From the NCBI RefSeq assembly GCF_031198435.1, contig NZ_CP133548.1:930001-994000 (forward strand): a stretch of DNA of 64,000 bases. The letters run 5' to 3'. Made by a program: the position numbers and the translations under genes. The notes below the pieces were generated by a model, which saw only the letters and a program-made list of their open reading frames with translations, was not told the origin of the DNA and ran no database searches. This document shows positions 31,355 to 41,089 of the stretch, one piece after another; positions within the stretch are counted from its first letter, which is position 1; every line of letters starts with the position of its first letter. The DNA comes from Pleionea litopenaei (GTDB taxonomy: Bacteria > Pseudomonadota > Gammaproteobacteria > Enterobacterales > Kangiellaceae).

Positions 31355-31816
31355 TTACTGAGCTCTCTCGAACCCATTTTGAAACAGCTCAGCTTTTGAG
31401 GGACGGCGACCTGTGGTTTGTTCTGTACATAACTTCACAAAAGTATGTAAATAGTTTTTACACTTTGTGTTGTGCAAACCGATACCGCTGCAAGTGTCAT
31501 TAACCCAATCTAGAGAGGCTTTAACATCGTCTAGTTTTGGCAACCTGGTGCAAAAGTCATCTTTATTTGCGGCCAGCATACAGCCATTAATAAATCCCGT
31601 AGCGGATAATTCACACTCTAGATCATTACAACCCATGTATCGAAATCTTAGACCAGTAGTACACTGGCTTTGATTCAACGACTCCCCAAAAGCTTTTCCA
31701 AACACTAATCCTTGTGTCGTCGCGCTATGCAAGTCATCGTATTTAGTTTTTGCGAAATAACCAACAATAGCGACTAAACTAAAAATACTAAGAACAACTA
31801 TCCACTTTTTACTCAT
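31355..31816 (-). CDS. Cysteine-rich membrane-anchored hypothetical protein
   Basis: 153 residues: one N-terminal hydrophobic segment (about 5-22) as anchor or uncleaved signal, then a soluble domain with eight Cys spread over about 80 residues, which suggests a disulfide-bonded periplasmic domain. No family recognised. It converges with the lipoprotein gene, only 4 bases apart. Confidence 0.6.
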   Translation of the reverse strand: MSKKWIVVLSIFSLVAIVGYFAKTKYDDLHSATTQGLVFGKAFGESLNQSQCTTGLRFRYMGCNDLECELSATGFINGCMLAANKDDFCTRLPKLDDVKASLDWVNDTCSGIGLHNTKCKNYLHTFVKLCTEQTTGRRPSKAELFQNGFERAQ

Positions 31817-31936
31817 AAAAATCCCTAACTACAATAATGTCATGGCGGATCGATACTTAACGCAAATCGCCATTAAAAACAAAACATGAAGTGATATCAC
31901 AATCGAACTTCGATTCGTATCAGATCGAGAAAACCA

Positions 31937-32296
31937 TTAAAGCCCAAGTTCCTTTTGACGCTTCTGGCTAAGTCCTTTTGCCACCATTTGATAAGACTCA
32001 GATAGGTAATACTGTAATTGCTTATTCAGCTTTGAGTCCGTATCGAACTGCTGAATCCACTTAAATCCTCTTGAAGCAAGATAAGGCGCAGGACGAAAAC
32101 CTGGTTGATCTTTTAAAACGTCGAAGTTAAGCTCTGACACTTTGAATGTATAAGCCTCTGTCCCCGAGTCTTTATTCCATCCACCGATAGCAAATACTTT
32201 ACCGCCGATTTTCCAGACATGCGCCCCACCCCATTGTACGACATAGGTGGTAGACTTAAGTGACTTACAATACTCGTTAAACTCTAAATAGGTCAT
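31937..32296 (-). CDS. MmcQ/YjbR family protein
   Basis: 119 residues of the small YjbR/CyaY-like fold: MTYLEFNEYCKSL, then VQWGGAHVWKIGGKVFAIGGW and FRPAPYLASRGFKWIQQF, all typical. YjbR proteins are predicted DNA- or nucleotide-binding, but without firm function. Single gene. Confidence 0.85.
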   Translation of the reverse strand: MTYLEFNEYCKSLKSTTYVVQWGGAHVWKIGGKVFAIGGWNKDSGTEAYTFKVSELNFDVLKDQPGFRPAPYLASRGFKWIQQFDTDSKLNKQLQYYLSESYQMVAKGLSQKRQKELGL

Positions 32297-32391
32297 TCAT
32301 TAAGCTCGCTAATCCATAGAGCGTAAAATATTCTCCTTTAAAAATGACGATATCGTCTATCTCGTCAGCCTGACGACTCTGCACTTTGAGG

Positions 32392-32419
32392 CAGCGACAC
32401 TTTAATACAGCGACACTTT
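32392..32419 (+). repeat. Short direct repeat, two copies
   Basis: CAGCGACACTTT at 32392-32403 and 32408-32419, separated by AATA; a third partial version (GCACTTTGAGG) lies just before. Confidence 0.6.
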
Positions 32420-32554
32420 GCAACAGTGGCCTTTTGCAACAACAACTCCGTAATGCAATAAGACTTTTAATATTATTGGCGCTCGAATAGACGAACATCG
32501 AGTATAGATTATGCCTTGAATAGGAGGTCGAGTAAACTGCCAGTAACGCTAAGT

Positions 32555-32586
32555 AGAGAAAGGGCAGCTAATGCTGCCTTTTCTCT
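32555..32586 (-). terminator. Terminator after the desaturase
   Basis: 14-bp stem AGAGAAAAGGCAGC / GCTGCCCTTTCTCT with loop ATTA (one G-T pair) 20 bases beyond the desaturase stop. Confidence 0.75.
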
Positions 32587-32606
32587 TAATTAAGCAATTA
32601 GCTCTA

Positions 32607-33859
32607 TTATGCTGCGTGAGCTAACAATAATTGACGATTAAAACCGATCCAATGTTTACGATAAGCTTTCAACTGTTTGCGCCACTGTTGATATTTTTCA
32701 AATACTTCATGATTCTCATAGTTTTCAACCAGTTGCTTTTTCTGAAGTAAAACCCAATCTCGCTTTGCAGAATAGTACTCAGTTAGCTTTTGACAATAAA
32801 TCTCATATTCTGCCTTCAATTTATTGATCAACTCTTCACTTCGAGGATGACCGGCTAAGTGTAGCTTCTTAATATTTCTTTGCATTAACATCGTAGCTTT
32901 AGCACGCTCAATTTTAGACTCATCACTGCGCTTTAGATCCTTCGCTAACTTTAACCAACTTAAGGTTTTAATCCACCACTTTGTCGGATCAAAATGCCAC
33001 CAACGAATGCCGTTCCTATAATCGTTTTGAAATAAATGGTGAAAATTATGGTAGCCTTCACCAAAGGTAAACAAGGCAATAAACCCATTGTCTCTCGCTG
33101 TATTTTGATCGGTGTAGGTCTGCTTGCCCCAAATATGCGCCAATGAATTGATGAAAAAAGTCACATGATGACTAATCACCAAACGCAAAAAGCCTACCAC
33201 TAGTAGCATTCCGATGACGTCGCCGTAAATCCAACCAAGAAGTAAAGGTCCACCAAAATTGACCAACAAGGTTAGCCATAAATAATTTCGATGCTGCCAC
33301 ATTACAATTTTATCTTGTTGTAAATCTTTTACGTTTGAGTAGTCATTGTACCGATGGGATTGGTATTCTCGAAGCATCCAACCTATATGAGAATACCAAA
33401 AACCGCGTTTGGCAGAATAAGGGTCCTTATCATTGTCATCAACATGACCGTGGTGTAAACGGTGATCAGACGACCAATGCAGTGCGCTATTTTGTACTGC
33501 AAAAGCCCCCCTATTGCGTAGAAAAAGCGTATAACAGCATTCGCTTTATAAGCTTTATGGGACCAAAGTCGGTGATAACCTGCGGTAATAGACATTCCAC
33601 AATAACCAATACCTATAATCATGAATACCCAATGCCATAAGTCGAAACCAACCAAGTAGCCGTATAAGGGTACCCCTATTAGGGCAATGGTGGTGGTTAA
33701 AACAAATACAGAGACATTCAACCAAATAATTTTCGGCTTGCGTGTTGGCTCTGTCTGAGCCACTGAGCGCAACGGCTCTTTAGATTTATTCATTAACTTA
33801 TTTAAACTCTTTAAATTTTCAATTCTGTAAGGTTTCAGCGTATGAATACGTTCAACCAT
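32607..33859 (-). pseudogene. Acyl-CoA/fatty-acid delta-9-type desaturase, frameshifted
   Basis: Membrane di-iron desaturase. The first part carries GYHRLWSHKAYKA (first His box); the second carries DHRLHHGHVDDNDKDP (second box, only in the corrected frame) and GEGYHNFHH (third box) plus four membrane segments. The frames are joined by a G6 run at 33506-33511: seven Gs would read AIGGAFAVQNSALHWSSDHRLHH, exactly as in intact relatives. As sequenced, no functional enzyme is made, because box 2 is out of frame. Start uncertain: ATG 33859 or, with the operator then fully upstream, ATG 33793 (MNKSK). A long basic helical tail (about the last 110 residues) is unusual. Controlled by FabR. Confidence 0.85.
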
Positions 33860-33860
33860 T

Positions 33861-33882
33861 TCAGCGTACACATGTTCACTGA
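33861..33882. promoter_or_regulatory. FabR-type operator
   Basis: Inverted repeat TCAGCGTACA - CA - TGTTCACTGA (8 of 10 positions symmetric), with the AGCGTACA half-site known for FabR/DesT regulators. It abuts the -10 box of the desaturase promoter on the downstream side, so bound repressor would cover the transcription start. Confidence 0.75.
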
Positions 33883-33911
33883 ATTATATCGTCAGCCTTC
33901 ATGAAATACAA
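33883..33911 (-). promoter_or_regulatory. Desaturase promoter
   Basis: TTGTAT, 17-bp spacer, perfect TATAAT on the minus strand; predicted start near 33876 inside the FabR-type operator. Confidence 0.7.
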
Positions 33912-34019
33912 TACACAGTGCACTTTATTCGCTCAGTCGCCTGGTTTGGCGTCGCCACTGTTCAAGTGAGCGGATGTAGATTAATATGTCCCTAAGAATC
34001 AACAACCTATGGCCGACTC

Positions 34020-34640
34020 ATGACAGGGATCCGAGCTCAACAAAAAGAAAAGACGCGTCTCGCTATCATTGACGCGGCGCTCAATCAGCTCAGTGCCGAC
34101 CAAAACTTTTCTAGTTTGAGCCTGCGCGAGGTTGCTCGAGAAGCTGGAATCGCTCCAACATCCTTTTATAGGCACTTTAAAGATATGGAAGAGCTTGGAC
34201 TGACACTCGTTGATGAGTGTGGCATGACGCTACGTCAACTGATGCGGAGTGCGAGAAAGCGCTTTGACGATAAAACCAGCGTCATCGTAGTTTCTGTTGA
34301 GACATTCATGGAGTTTGTGGAGCAAAACCCGAATATATTTCGCTTATTACTTAGAGAGCGTAGCGGCACTTCTAAGGCTTTTAGAGACGCTGTAGCGCGT
34401 GAAGTAAAATACTTCACCGTCGAACTCTCAGATTATCTTCAGCAATCGACTCAGCTCACTCCAGAAGTGTGCCAAGTACAAGCAGAAGCGTTAGTGACCA
34501 TCACATTTAACAATGGTGCAGATTATCTCGATGCTGATGCAGAAAACCGTAAACGTCTTATTAAAACAACGATTGCCCAGTTACGTTTTATCGCGCATGG
34601 AGCTGCGTCACTCAATAGCTCAAATGATAGCCCTCTATGA
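34020..34640 (+). CDS. fabR: TetR-family repressor FabR
   Basis: Represses unsaturated fatty-acid genes according to the acyl-chain pool. 206 residues; the N terminus [23 protein letters not shown] and helix-turn-helix [27 protein letters not shown] are nearly those of E. coli FabR, as is [23 protein letters not shown]. Divergent from the desaturase with the operator between them, the expected DesT/FabR layout. Confidence 0.92.
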   Translation: MTGIRAQQKEKTRLAIIDAALNQLSADQNFSSLSLREVAREAGIAPTSFYRHFKDMEELGLTLVDECGMTLRQLMRSARKRFDDKTSVIVVSVETFMEFVEQNPNIFRLLLRERSGTSKAFRDAVAREVKYFTVELSDYLQQSTQLTPEVCQVQAEALVTITFNNGADYLDADAENRKRLIKTTIAQLRFIAHGAASLNSSNDSPL

Positions 34641-34699
34641 CGCACTTAACGGGGTTCCCTGCCGAAACGCACTCATTTCACGAACGCCACGATTGTTAA

Positions 34700-35029
34700 T
34701 TAAGAGTCTTTTGTCTTTTTAAATAGCCTAGGCAAAGCAAAGCCTAACAACGCCCCCAAGATAAACCCGAAGCCCACGGCAAGTTGATCACTATTAATCA
34801 AAAAGCCGATCAAGCCCCCAGCACCGGCGCCAAAACTGATCTCATATAAAAAAGGTTTTTCGAAAGCATCTCGATCAATCGAGGGCGCTGCGATGCCCCC
34901 AAAGCAAAGCCCGACTAAAGTGACGAGTGCAAATTCGTGCCAATCGCCAAAGAAAAATAGCAATGAAGCCATTGCAAATGTTGACGAGAAAAATAGCATC
35001 GACACAAGGGTAATCTTTAACGCTTTCAC
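34700..35029 (-). CDS. Small integral membrane protein, unknown function
   Basis: 109 residues with a signal-anchor-like start (MKALKITLVSMLFFSS) and about three more hydrophobic stretches, glycine-rich in the last (FGFILGALLGFALP), with a basic C-terminal tail KKTKDS. No family recognised. Converges with fabR. Confidence 0.55.
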   Translation of the reverse strand: MKALKITLVSMLFFSSTFAMASLLFFFGDWHEFALVTLVGLCFGGIAAPSIDRDAFEKPFLYEISFGAGAGGLIGFLINSDQLAVGFGFILGALLGFALPRLFKKTKDS

Positions 35030-35156
35030 GCTCTACAGTCCTTTTACTTAAAAATCTTTTATTAAGAATAATTCTAGTCCGCTCAACAAGCAATCACTAG
35101 ACTAACGGTTGATAGTGACAAAAGCCTTGTCCCGGGTCAATTGACACTTAGATAGA

Positions 35157-35816
35157 CTACAATTTAGCCGACTCTTGCGCTTTAAACACACCACTTTGCG
35201 TAATCAATCGGCCGAACCAAGGATGAACCACCGAAAGGTAAAACTGGAAGCGACTATTTTTAAGCGATTTTTGAAACACCAAAGTACGCCCAGGAGAAAG
35301 CCAACGAGGAAGTTTCCAGCAGCGTCCTAATCCAGTCCAATAATATTCGTCACTCTCAAAGTAAAGTGCACCGTTAATCACTCGGGTGCGCAACGACATT
35401 GAAAAGCCCCCACCTAAATATTCGCTCAGTTGATCGTTCAAAGAAATGCATTTAGTCGAGCAAACACACTCTTGATTAGTCCCACCAAAATCGTACCATC
35501 GCTCCCACGTCATCCCCTGTTTCGCTGCGTTATAAAATACCTCCACGCGAGTAGGAATATGTCTTCCGGTTGACTGTGCCAGTGGCCGACCGATGAGCCT
35601 TGTCAGCTTTGCCAAAACCCAACCGATCTTTGACAAGTGTACATAACGCATTTTGCCTACATATGTTTTTCGGCATAGCTGACTCGCAAAACGCTGCTGA
35701 ATATCACTAGCCAACTCCGCCCATTGGTCCCCTATCACTCTTTGATAAGCTTCATCGTCATAACAAGAGGTTTGCGCTAAGTTAGCTTTTTCTATTTGAC
35801 CGAGTTGTTGAGACAT
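35157..35816 (-). CDS. DUF4166 domain protein
   Basis: 219 residues matching the DUF4166 family, often found fused to or beside saccharopine-dehydrogenase-like proteins: region VGKMRYVHLSKIGWVLAKLTRLIGRPL and, near the C terminus, the FYLSVVHPWFGRLITQ-type strand. I chose ATG 35816 because GAAGGAG lies 9 bases upstream; the frame is open further. It begins one base after the stop of the upstream gene, so the two are translated together. Function unknown. Confidence 0.78.
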   Translation of the reverse strand: MSQQLGQIEKANLAQTSCYDDEAYQRVIGDQWAELASDIQQRFASQLCRKTYVGKMRYVHLSKIGWVLAKLTRLIGRPLAQSTGRHIPTRVEVFYNAAKQGMTWERWYDFGGTNQECVCSTKCISLNDQLSEYLGGGFSMSLRTRVINGALYFESDEYYWTGLGRCWKLPRWLSPGRTLVFQKSLKNSRFQFYLSVVHPWFGRLITQSGVFKAQESAKL

Positions 35817-35817
35817 A

Positions 35818-37008
35818 TCAAGCATCTCCTTCAATAGGCGAAAATCCATTTCGACTCGAGATATGCACGATGCCCAAAGCATCTAAAACCTTGCGAAAGT
35901 CATCAAGCTTGAGAAAGCCAGTACAAGGATAAGCTCCGCAAGGTAGACGGTCGCTTAATAACCGTTTGACCGTTAATTCTGCAGCAATGGTTGGTACGTG
36001 AGGCCCCCTTCCCTTTTTGGCAATGAGTTGCCAACGTAGAATCGCTTTTGAAGGTAGGGTCGCTTTTGAACAACGCTTTCTAGTGGCTCGCTTTTTACTC
36101 GGAAGGCCTTTAAGCTCAACAAACATAGCGCCATCATCGCTTCCCCAAGACTCCATCCATCGACTCACTCTCACTAGCGGCTTAGCGTATCGTCGCCAGT
36201 TGTTGACCCAATGCATTCGCGTTAACCAAGATAATGCCCAAAGCCCTATGTGCATTAATGAAACTTCGAGTCCTGCCTGAAAACTAACCGATTGCAATTG
36301 AGGGTATTGTTTAGGCAACAACTCAAGATCGGGAACATCGCAATTAGCCAGCCAGCGAGTGCCAATCGAATGTTCAAATTTATATTTTCGAAGATTCTGC
36401 CAACCATAAACTGGTTTAAAACGACCATCTATCCACTGGGTAAAAGGTTGCCCGACATAACTTAAAATAGATGAGACTGTCCCTAAACCACGCTCCGTTT
36501 GATTTCCAGGACAAATACCAATGGCTACGTCGGATAGCTCTGAAAATTCCTTTTGATAATGTTCAACAACCGCGTTGCTTAATGCAGGTACACTACTCGC
36601 CCCCGTCACTAAGACGACTTTAGAAGCTTTTGCTAAGTTATCTAAAGACTCATGGAAATGGCTAACAAACTCTCGGTTATCCGCCAAATCAATGTAATCA
36701 CACCCGATCTCACAACATACGCTGGCGATTTTGAAGCAGTCCAGCGAGTTAGAAAATTCATAAGGTCCGGCTCCATTAATTAAAATATCAGGTTTTAAAT
36801 AGGCTAAAACTTGAGCAAAACCTTCGGCGTCCTTATCTAAGGCTAACAAATCGACATTCGAATAAAGCGTTGAAGATTTTTTTAATCGTTCTAACTTACT
36901 TAAGTCACGAGCGATTAAAGTGATGGATAATTGTTTTATTTGGATTAAGCGAGGCAAAAGCCGACGCATAAAAACACCGGTCGCGCCGAGTAAAATTAAG
37001 TGCTTCAT
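35818..37008 (-). CDS. Saccharopine-dehydrogenase-like NAD(P)-binding protein
   Basis: 396 residues with Rossmann start MKHLILLGATGVFMRRLLPRLI and the family segments DILINGAGPYEFSNSLDCFKIA, GCDYIDLADNREFV and VVLVTGASSVPALSNAVV. Members of this trans-acting enoyl-reductase/saccharopine-dehydrogenase group are poorly characterised; true lysine metabolism is unlikely here. Forms a two-gene unit with the DUF4166 gene and may be controlled by the AraC-type gene just upstream. Confidence 0.82.
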   Translation of the reverse strand: MKHLILLGATGVFMRRLLPRLIQIKQLSITLIARDLSKLERLKKSSTLYSNVDLLALDKDAEGFAQVLAYLKPDILINGAGPYEFSNSLDCFKIASVCCEIGCDYIDLADNREFVSHFHESLDNLAKASKVVLVTGASSVPALSNAVVEHYQKEFSELSDVAIGICPGNQTERGLGTVSSILSYVGQPFTQWIDGRFKPVYGWQNLRKYKFEHSIGTRWLANCDVPDLELLPKQYPQLQSVSFQAGLEVSLMHIGLWALSWLTRMHWVNNWRRYAKPLVRVSRWMESWGSDDGAMFVELKGLPSKKRATRKRCSKATLPSKAILRWQLIAKKGRGPHVPTIAAELTVKRLLSDRLPCGAYPCTGFLKLDDFRKVLDALGIVHISSRNGFSPIEGDA

Positions 37009-37158
37009 TGCAGTTTCCTAGTTTCTTTTTTAAACACTAGGAACAGGATAGAGAGATCAATCGAAGATAAACTCCCAATTGATAATTCTGCAATAAAATA
37101 AATATAACTGTATAAATATCAATAAATTACAAAGCTACATTATTATAATTCTAGAACT

Positions 37159-38163
37159 TTAATGGGTGTTTTTTCGATACTGACCGGGCGACACTCCTTC
37201 ACACGTCTTAAATGCCGAATAAAAATTGGATTGCGACTTGAATCCTGACTCAAGGCCAATTGAGAGAACGGAAGCTTCTGGCTCTAATTTGAGAAGTTGC
37301 TTTGCATGTTCAACACGCACCTTCCTTAAATACTGAGAAAATCCAAATCCAAATTGGGTATTAATTAATTCCGAAAGTTGATGCGACGTTATATTCATTC
37401 TCTCGGCTAAATCGCTGAGCGTTAGTTGTTCGTCTTGAAAAGCTTTATCTTCGGTCATCAGTCGGTCAAGTGCTGACATAGTTTGTTCAATATTAATACG
37501 AGACAAGGTGGAGTTACGGTAGGTTGTTGCAACAATTTCCGTCAACTCATCAATTAAATTTGGATAAACCAGGAGGACAACAACCACAAGAGCATAGGCA
37601 AAACTCAACCCGTTAAGATAAAAATGGTAAAAATACTTAGGTTCGGTATAAAAACTTAAAGTCCCTAAAACCATAACAATGAAAGCAATTACGGCAAACG
37701 TCGTCGCAAAGAAGAACTCCAACTTAAACCGATTTCTCATATCTCTTAAACGATAAATCAACTGCACGAGCCAGATACAGTATGCACTTCCAACAATAAG
37801 AGCCAATGGCGCGATGGCGGTATCTGGTAGCACAAATAAAAATGAGATGGGTGCGAAATGCGCTATCGATCGCCAGGTAACTTGATAATCTTTAAACAAC
37901 AGAGAACGACTAAAAAAGTAGAACATCGATGGTGCAATGACTAATAGAGTTTGGTAGCTAAACTCTTGTAGTAGTTGACGTCCATCAAGCAGAAACTCTA
38001 AATGTTTTATCTGGAGTAACGAAATCAATAACAAGAAACCGCTGCAAAAGACTTTCGTCTGCATTCGTTTATGCTCGATAGGCATCAACCAAATAAAGCT
38101 GATCCATAACACTGGGGCAATAAATAGGGAGAACCCTAAACTTAATAAACTAACGGTTTGCAT
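37159..38163 (-). CDS. AraC-family regulator with N-terminal membrane domain
   Basis: 334 residues: about seven membrane helices (1-210), a linker, then a C-terminal AraC DNA-binding domain with LTLSDLAERMNITSHQLSELINTQFGFGFSQYLRKVRVEHAKQLL and SIGLESGFKSQSNFYSAFKTCEGVSPGQYRK. This membrane-bound AraC type is common in marine Gammaproteobacteria and Bacteroidetes. Signal unknown. 150 bases upstream of the saccharopine-dehydrogenase-like gene on the same strand. Confidence 0.87.
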   Translation of the reverse strand: MQTVSLLSLGFSLFIAPVLWISFIWLMPIEHKRMQTKVFCSGFLLLISLLQIKHLEFLLDGRQLLQEFSYQTLLVIAPSMFYFFSRSLLFKDYQVTWRSIAHFAPISFLFVLPDTAIAPLALIVGSAYCIWLVQLIYRLRDMRNRFKLEFFFATTFAVIAFIVMVLGTLSFYTEPKYFYHFYLNGLSFAYALVVVVLLVYPNLIDELTEIVATTYRNSTLSRINIEQTMSALDRLMTEDKAFQDEQLTLSDLAERMNITSHQLSELINTQFGFGFSQYLRKVRVEHAKQLLKLEPEASVLSIGLESGFKSQSNFYSAFKTCEGVSPGQYRKNTH

Positions 38164-38226
38164 TGGTTAGCGATTTCCGAATTATCATTACAATTTCGAC
38201 TCCATTTTAGCCCTTTTGCAGAACAC

Positions 38227-38254
38227 AAAAAAACCCGCCGTAGCGGGTTTTTTT
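38227..38254 (-). terminator. Terminator after acnB
   Basis: AAAAAAACCCGC, loop, GCGGGTTTTTTT: perfect 12-bp stem with A and T runs, 35 bases beyond the acnB stop and upstream of the AraC-type gene. Confidence 0.92.
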
Positions 38255-38288
38255 GTCTCAATCGTTAATCAAACTTGATTATTGAGGG

Positions 38289-40883
38289 TTAAGCATCAAC
38301 CGTTACTTGGTTTGCAACCGGAATGGTTACGGTGTTTGCTTTTGACTTGTACTCTTCCATCTGGTGGAAATTCATGTATTTGTAAATGTCACCAGACATG
38401 CTATCGAGTTCTTTTGCATACTCTAAATACTCAGCAACGGTAGGTAACTTACCCAATACCGACGCGACCGACGCTAATTCAGCCGATGCCAAATACACAT
38501 TCGCCCCTTGACCTAATCGATTCGGGAAGTTTCGAGTTGACGTTGAAACTACGGTTGATTTAGGCGCGACACGCGCTTGATTTCCCATACACAATGAACA
38601 ACCTGGCATTTCTAAGCGAGCTCCAGAACGTCCAAAGATATTGTAGTAGCCCTCTTCCATTAATTGGTGCTCATCCATTTTTGTCGGAGGCGCAATCCAC
38701 AAGCGTGTTGCAAGGGTACCCGGCTCGACTTTATCAAGCAATTTACCAGCGGCGCGGAAATGACCAATATTTGTCATGCACGAACCAATGAACACTTCGT
38801 CAATTTTATCTCCAGCAACGTCACTTAATAACCGCGCATCATCAGGATCGTTAGGAGCACATAAAACAGGCTCTTTAAGTTCGTTTAAGTCGATTTCGAT
38901 CACCGCTGTGTAGTCTGCATCGGCATCGGCTTGCATTAACTCAGGGTTCGCAATCCACTCTTCCATTTTTTCGATGCGGCGACCGATGGTACGAGGATCA
39001 CCATAGCCATTGGCAATCATCCATTTTAGCAAGACTACATTCGACTGAAGGTACTCTGAAACAGACTCTTCTGATAACTTGATGGTACAGCCCGCAGCAG
39101 AACGCTCTGCTGAAGCATCTGACAGTTCAAACGCTTGCTCTGCCGTTAAATGCTCAAGACCTTCAATTTCTAAAATTCGACCAGAGAAAATGTTCTTCTT
39201 GCCAGACTTCTCTACGGTCAAATGACCTTCTTGAATCGCATAGTAAGGAATAGCATGCACTAAATCACGCAACGTGATACCCGGTTGCATTTCGCCTTTA
39301 AAACGCACTAAAACAGACTCAGGCATATCTAACGGCATAACACCTGTTGCTGCCGCAAAAGCCACAAGACCAGAACCTGCTGGGAACGAAATACCAATAG
39401 GGAATCGAGTATGTGAATCACCACCTGTACCCACGGTATCGGGCAATAACATGCGGTTCAACCAGCTGTGAATGATCCCATCGCCAGGACGCAGTGAAAC
39501 ACCACCTCGGTTTTGAATGAAGTCTGGTAAGGTGTGCTGGGTGTCAATATCAACGGGCTTCGGATAAGCCGCAGTATGGCAGAATGACTGCATAACTAGG
39601 TCAGCGGTAAAGCCAAGACAAGCTAAATCTTTCAACTCGTCACGAGTCATAGGGCCAGTCGTATCTTGTGAGCCCACAGTCGTCATTTTAGGTTCGCAGT
39701 ATTGTCCGGGTCGAACTCCTTCAAGACCGCATGCTTTACCCACCATTTTTTGCGCGAGCGTAAACCCTTTACCTGTGTCTTTAACTTCAGCAGGCTTACG
39801 GAAAAAGTCAGCTTCCGGTAAACCTAAATATTCGCGAGCATTAGCTGTCAACCCACGTCCAATAATCATTGGAATACGTCCGCCAGCTTGCACTTCATCA
39901 ATCATGACTGAAGTTTTCATCTCAAAGTTGGCAATAACTTCACCATTCTTTTCAACTTTTCCTTCATAAGGATAGATATCAATCACATCGCCCATTTCCA
40001 TTTTGGTAACGTCAACCTCGATAGGAAGCGCACCAGCATCTTCCATCGTGTTAAAGAAAATAGGAGCGATTTTGCCGCCTAAACAGTAACCACCGGCTCG
40101 CTTGTTTGGTACATAAGGAATATCGTCACCTGTGCACCACAAGACCGAGTTTGTTGCTGATTTACGCGAAGAGCCAGTTCCAACAACATCACCTACATAG
40201 GCGACTGGGTGACCCTTTTTCTTTAAATCTTCAATGATTTCAAGTGGATCGCCGTCAATACCTTCACGAGGATTTTTCAACATTGCTAATGAGTGCAACG
40301 GAATATCTGGGCGAGACCATGCGTCTTGAGCAGGTGAAAGATCATCAGTATTGGTTTCTCCCGGTACTTTAAAGACCGTCACTGTGATTTTTTCTTCTAA
40401 CGCGGGTTTTTCTTTGAACCACTCGGCTTCAGCCCACGACTCAATAACATTTTGTGCAATTGCATTGCCTGCTTTCGCTTTGTCAGCGACATCATGGAAG
40501 GCATCAAACATCAGTAAGGTGTGTTTCAACTGCTGCGCGGCTAGTTCAGCTAAATCGGCATCGTCTAGCAACTCAACTAGCGTGGCGATGTTGTAACCGC
40601 CTAACATAGTGCCCAACAATTTTACGGCATGAGCTTTGTCAACCAAAGGTGATTGAGCTTCGCCTTTCGCAATGGCTGAAAGAAAGCCAGCTTTAACATA
40701 GGCTGCCTCGTCAACACCCGGTGGTACACGATGTGTCAGCAACTCAACTAAGAACTCTTCTTCGCCCGCAGGAGGATTTTTCAACAACTCCACTAGAGCA
40801 TTGGTTTGCTCAGCATCCAAAGGTTTAGGTGGTATACCTTGTTGCGCGCGTTCTTCAACATGCTTACGATAGGCTTCTAACAC
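38289..40883 (-). CDS. acnB: Aconitate hydratase B
   Basis: TCA-cycle citrate/isocitrate isomerase; also hydrates 2-methyl-cis-aconitate in the methylcitrate cycle. 864 residues with the AcnB HEAT-like start [16 protein letters not shown], swivel domain ([12 protein letters not shown]), and the 4Fe-4S Cys ligands in [12 protein letters not shown] and [14 protein letters not shown]. Full length, single gene, with a terminator after it and a TATAAT-type promoter upstream. Confidence 0.97.
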   Translation of the reverse strand: MLEAYRKHVEERAQQGIPPKPLDAEQTNALVELLKNPPAGEEEFLVELLTHRVPPGVDEAAYVKAGFLSAIAKGEAQSPLVDKAHAVKLLGTMLGGYNIATLVELLDDADLAELAAQQLKHTLLMFDAFHDVADKAKAGNAIAQNVIESWAEAEWFKEKPALEEKITVTVFKVPGETNTDDLSPAQDAWSRPDIPLHSLAMLKNPREGIDGDPLEIIEDLKKKGHPVAYVGDVVGTGSSRKSATNSVLWCTGDDIPYVPNKRAGGYCLGGKIAPIFFNTMEDAGALPIEVDVTKMEMGDVIDIYPYEGKVEKNGEVIANFEMKTSVMIDEVQAGGRIPMIIGRGLTANAREYLGLPEADFFRKPAEVKDTGKGFTLAQKMVGKACGLEGVRPGQYCEPKMTTVGSQDTTGPMTRDELKDLACLGFTADLVMQSFCHTAAYPKPVDIDTQHTLPDFIQNRGGVSLRPGDGIIHSWLNRMLLPDTVGTGGDSHTRFPIGISFPAGSGLVAFAAATGVMPLDMPESVLVRFKGEMQPGITLRDLVHAIPYYAIQEGHLTVEKSGKKNIFSGRILEIEGLEHLTAEQAFELSDASAERSAAGCTIKLSEESVSEYLQSNVVLLKWMIANGYGDPRTIGRRIEKMEEWIANPELMQADADADYTAVIEIDLNELKEPVLCAPNDPDDARLLSDVAGDKIDEVFIGSCMTNIGHFRAAGKLLDKVEPGTLATRLWIAPPTKMDEHQLMEEGYYNIFGRSGARLEMPGCSLCMGNQARVAPKSTVVSTSTRNFPNRLGQGANVYLASAELASVASVLGKLPTVAEYLEYAKELDSMSGDIYKYMNFHQMEEYKSKANTVTIPVANQVTVDA

Positions 40884-40992
40884 GTGTTTAATCCTCGTAT
40901 GTCGACTAGTTTGTAATCAAAATATGGTCACTTCGACACCAAATTCGGCGTAAATGCGTAAAAAACACTCGAAACAACGATATCTTGCAGAA

Positions 40993-41013
40993 AATTTAGG
41001 GTGCTAAATTATA
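40993..41013 (-). promoter_or_regulatory. acnB promoter -10 with adjoining inverted repeat
   Basis: TATAAT on the minus strand at 41008-41013 with a poor -35. A perfect inverted repeat AATTTAG-GGTG-CTAAATT (40993-41010) overlaps the -10 and predicted start. It looks like an operator for an unidentified regulator; the leader would be about 115 nt. Confidence 0.45.
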
Positions 41014-41089
41014 CAGCAAACCCTCGGCAGAATAAATTAATACCTTTGGCTAAGCTGCTGATATTACTAAATCTTCATAAATCGCAGGA

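Larger units (their letters stand above)
32297..32606. other. Intergenic region with short repeats and a terminator
   Basis: 310 bases between the YjbR gene and the desaturase. It holds two CAGCGACACTTT copies 16 bases apart (32392-32403, 32408-32419), two nearby TTGCAAC copies, and the desaturase terminator. A 73-codon minus-strand frame here runs through the repeats and overlaps the yjbR start; I do not call it. Confidence 0.5.

Noticed and set aside
32277-32498. 73-codon minus-strand frame
   Set aside because: Overlaps the yjbR start and runs through short direct repeats; no domain or ribosome-binding site.
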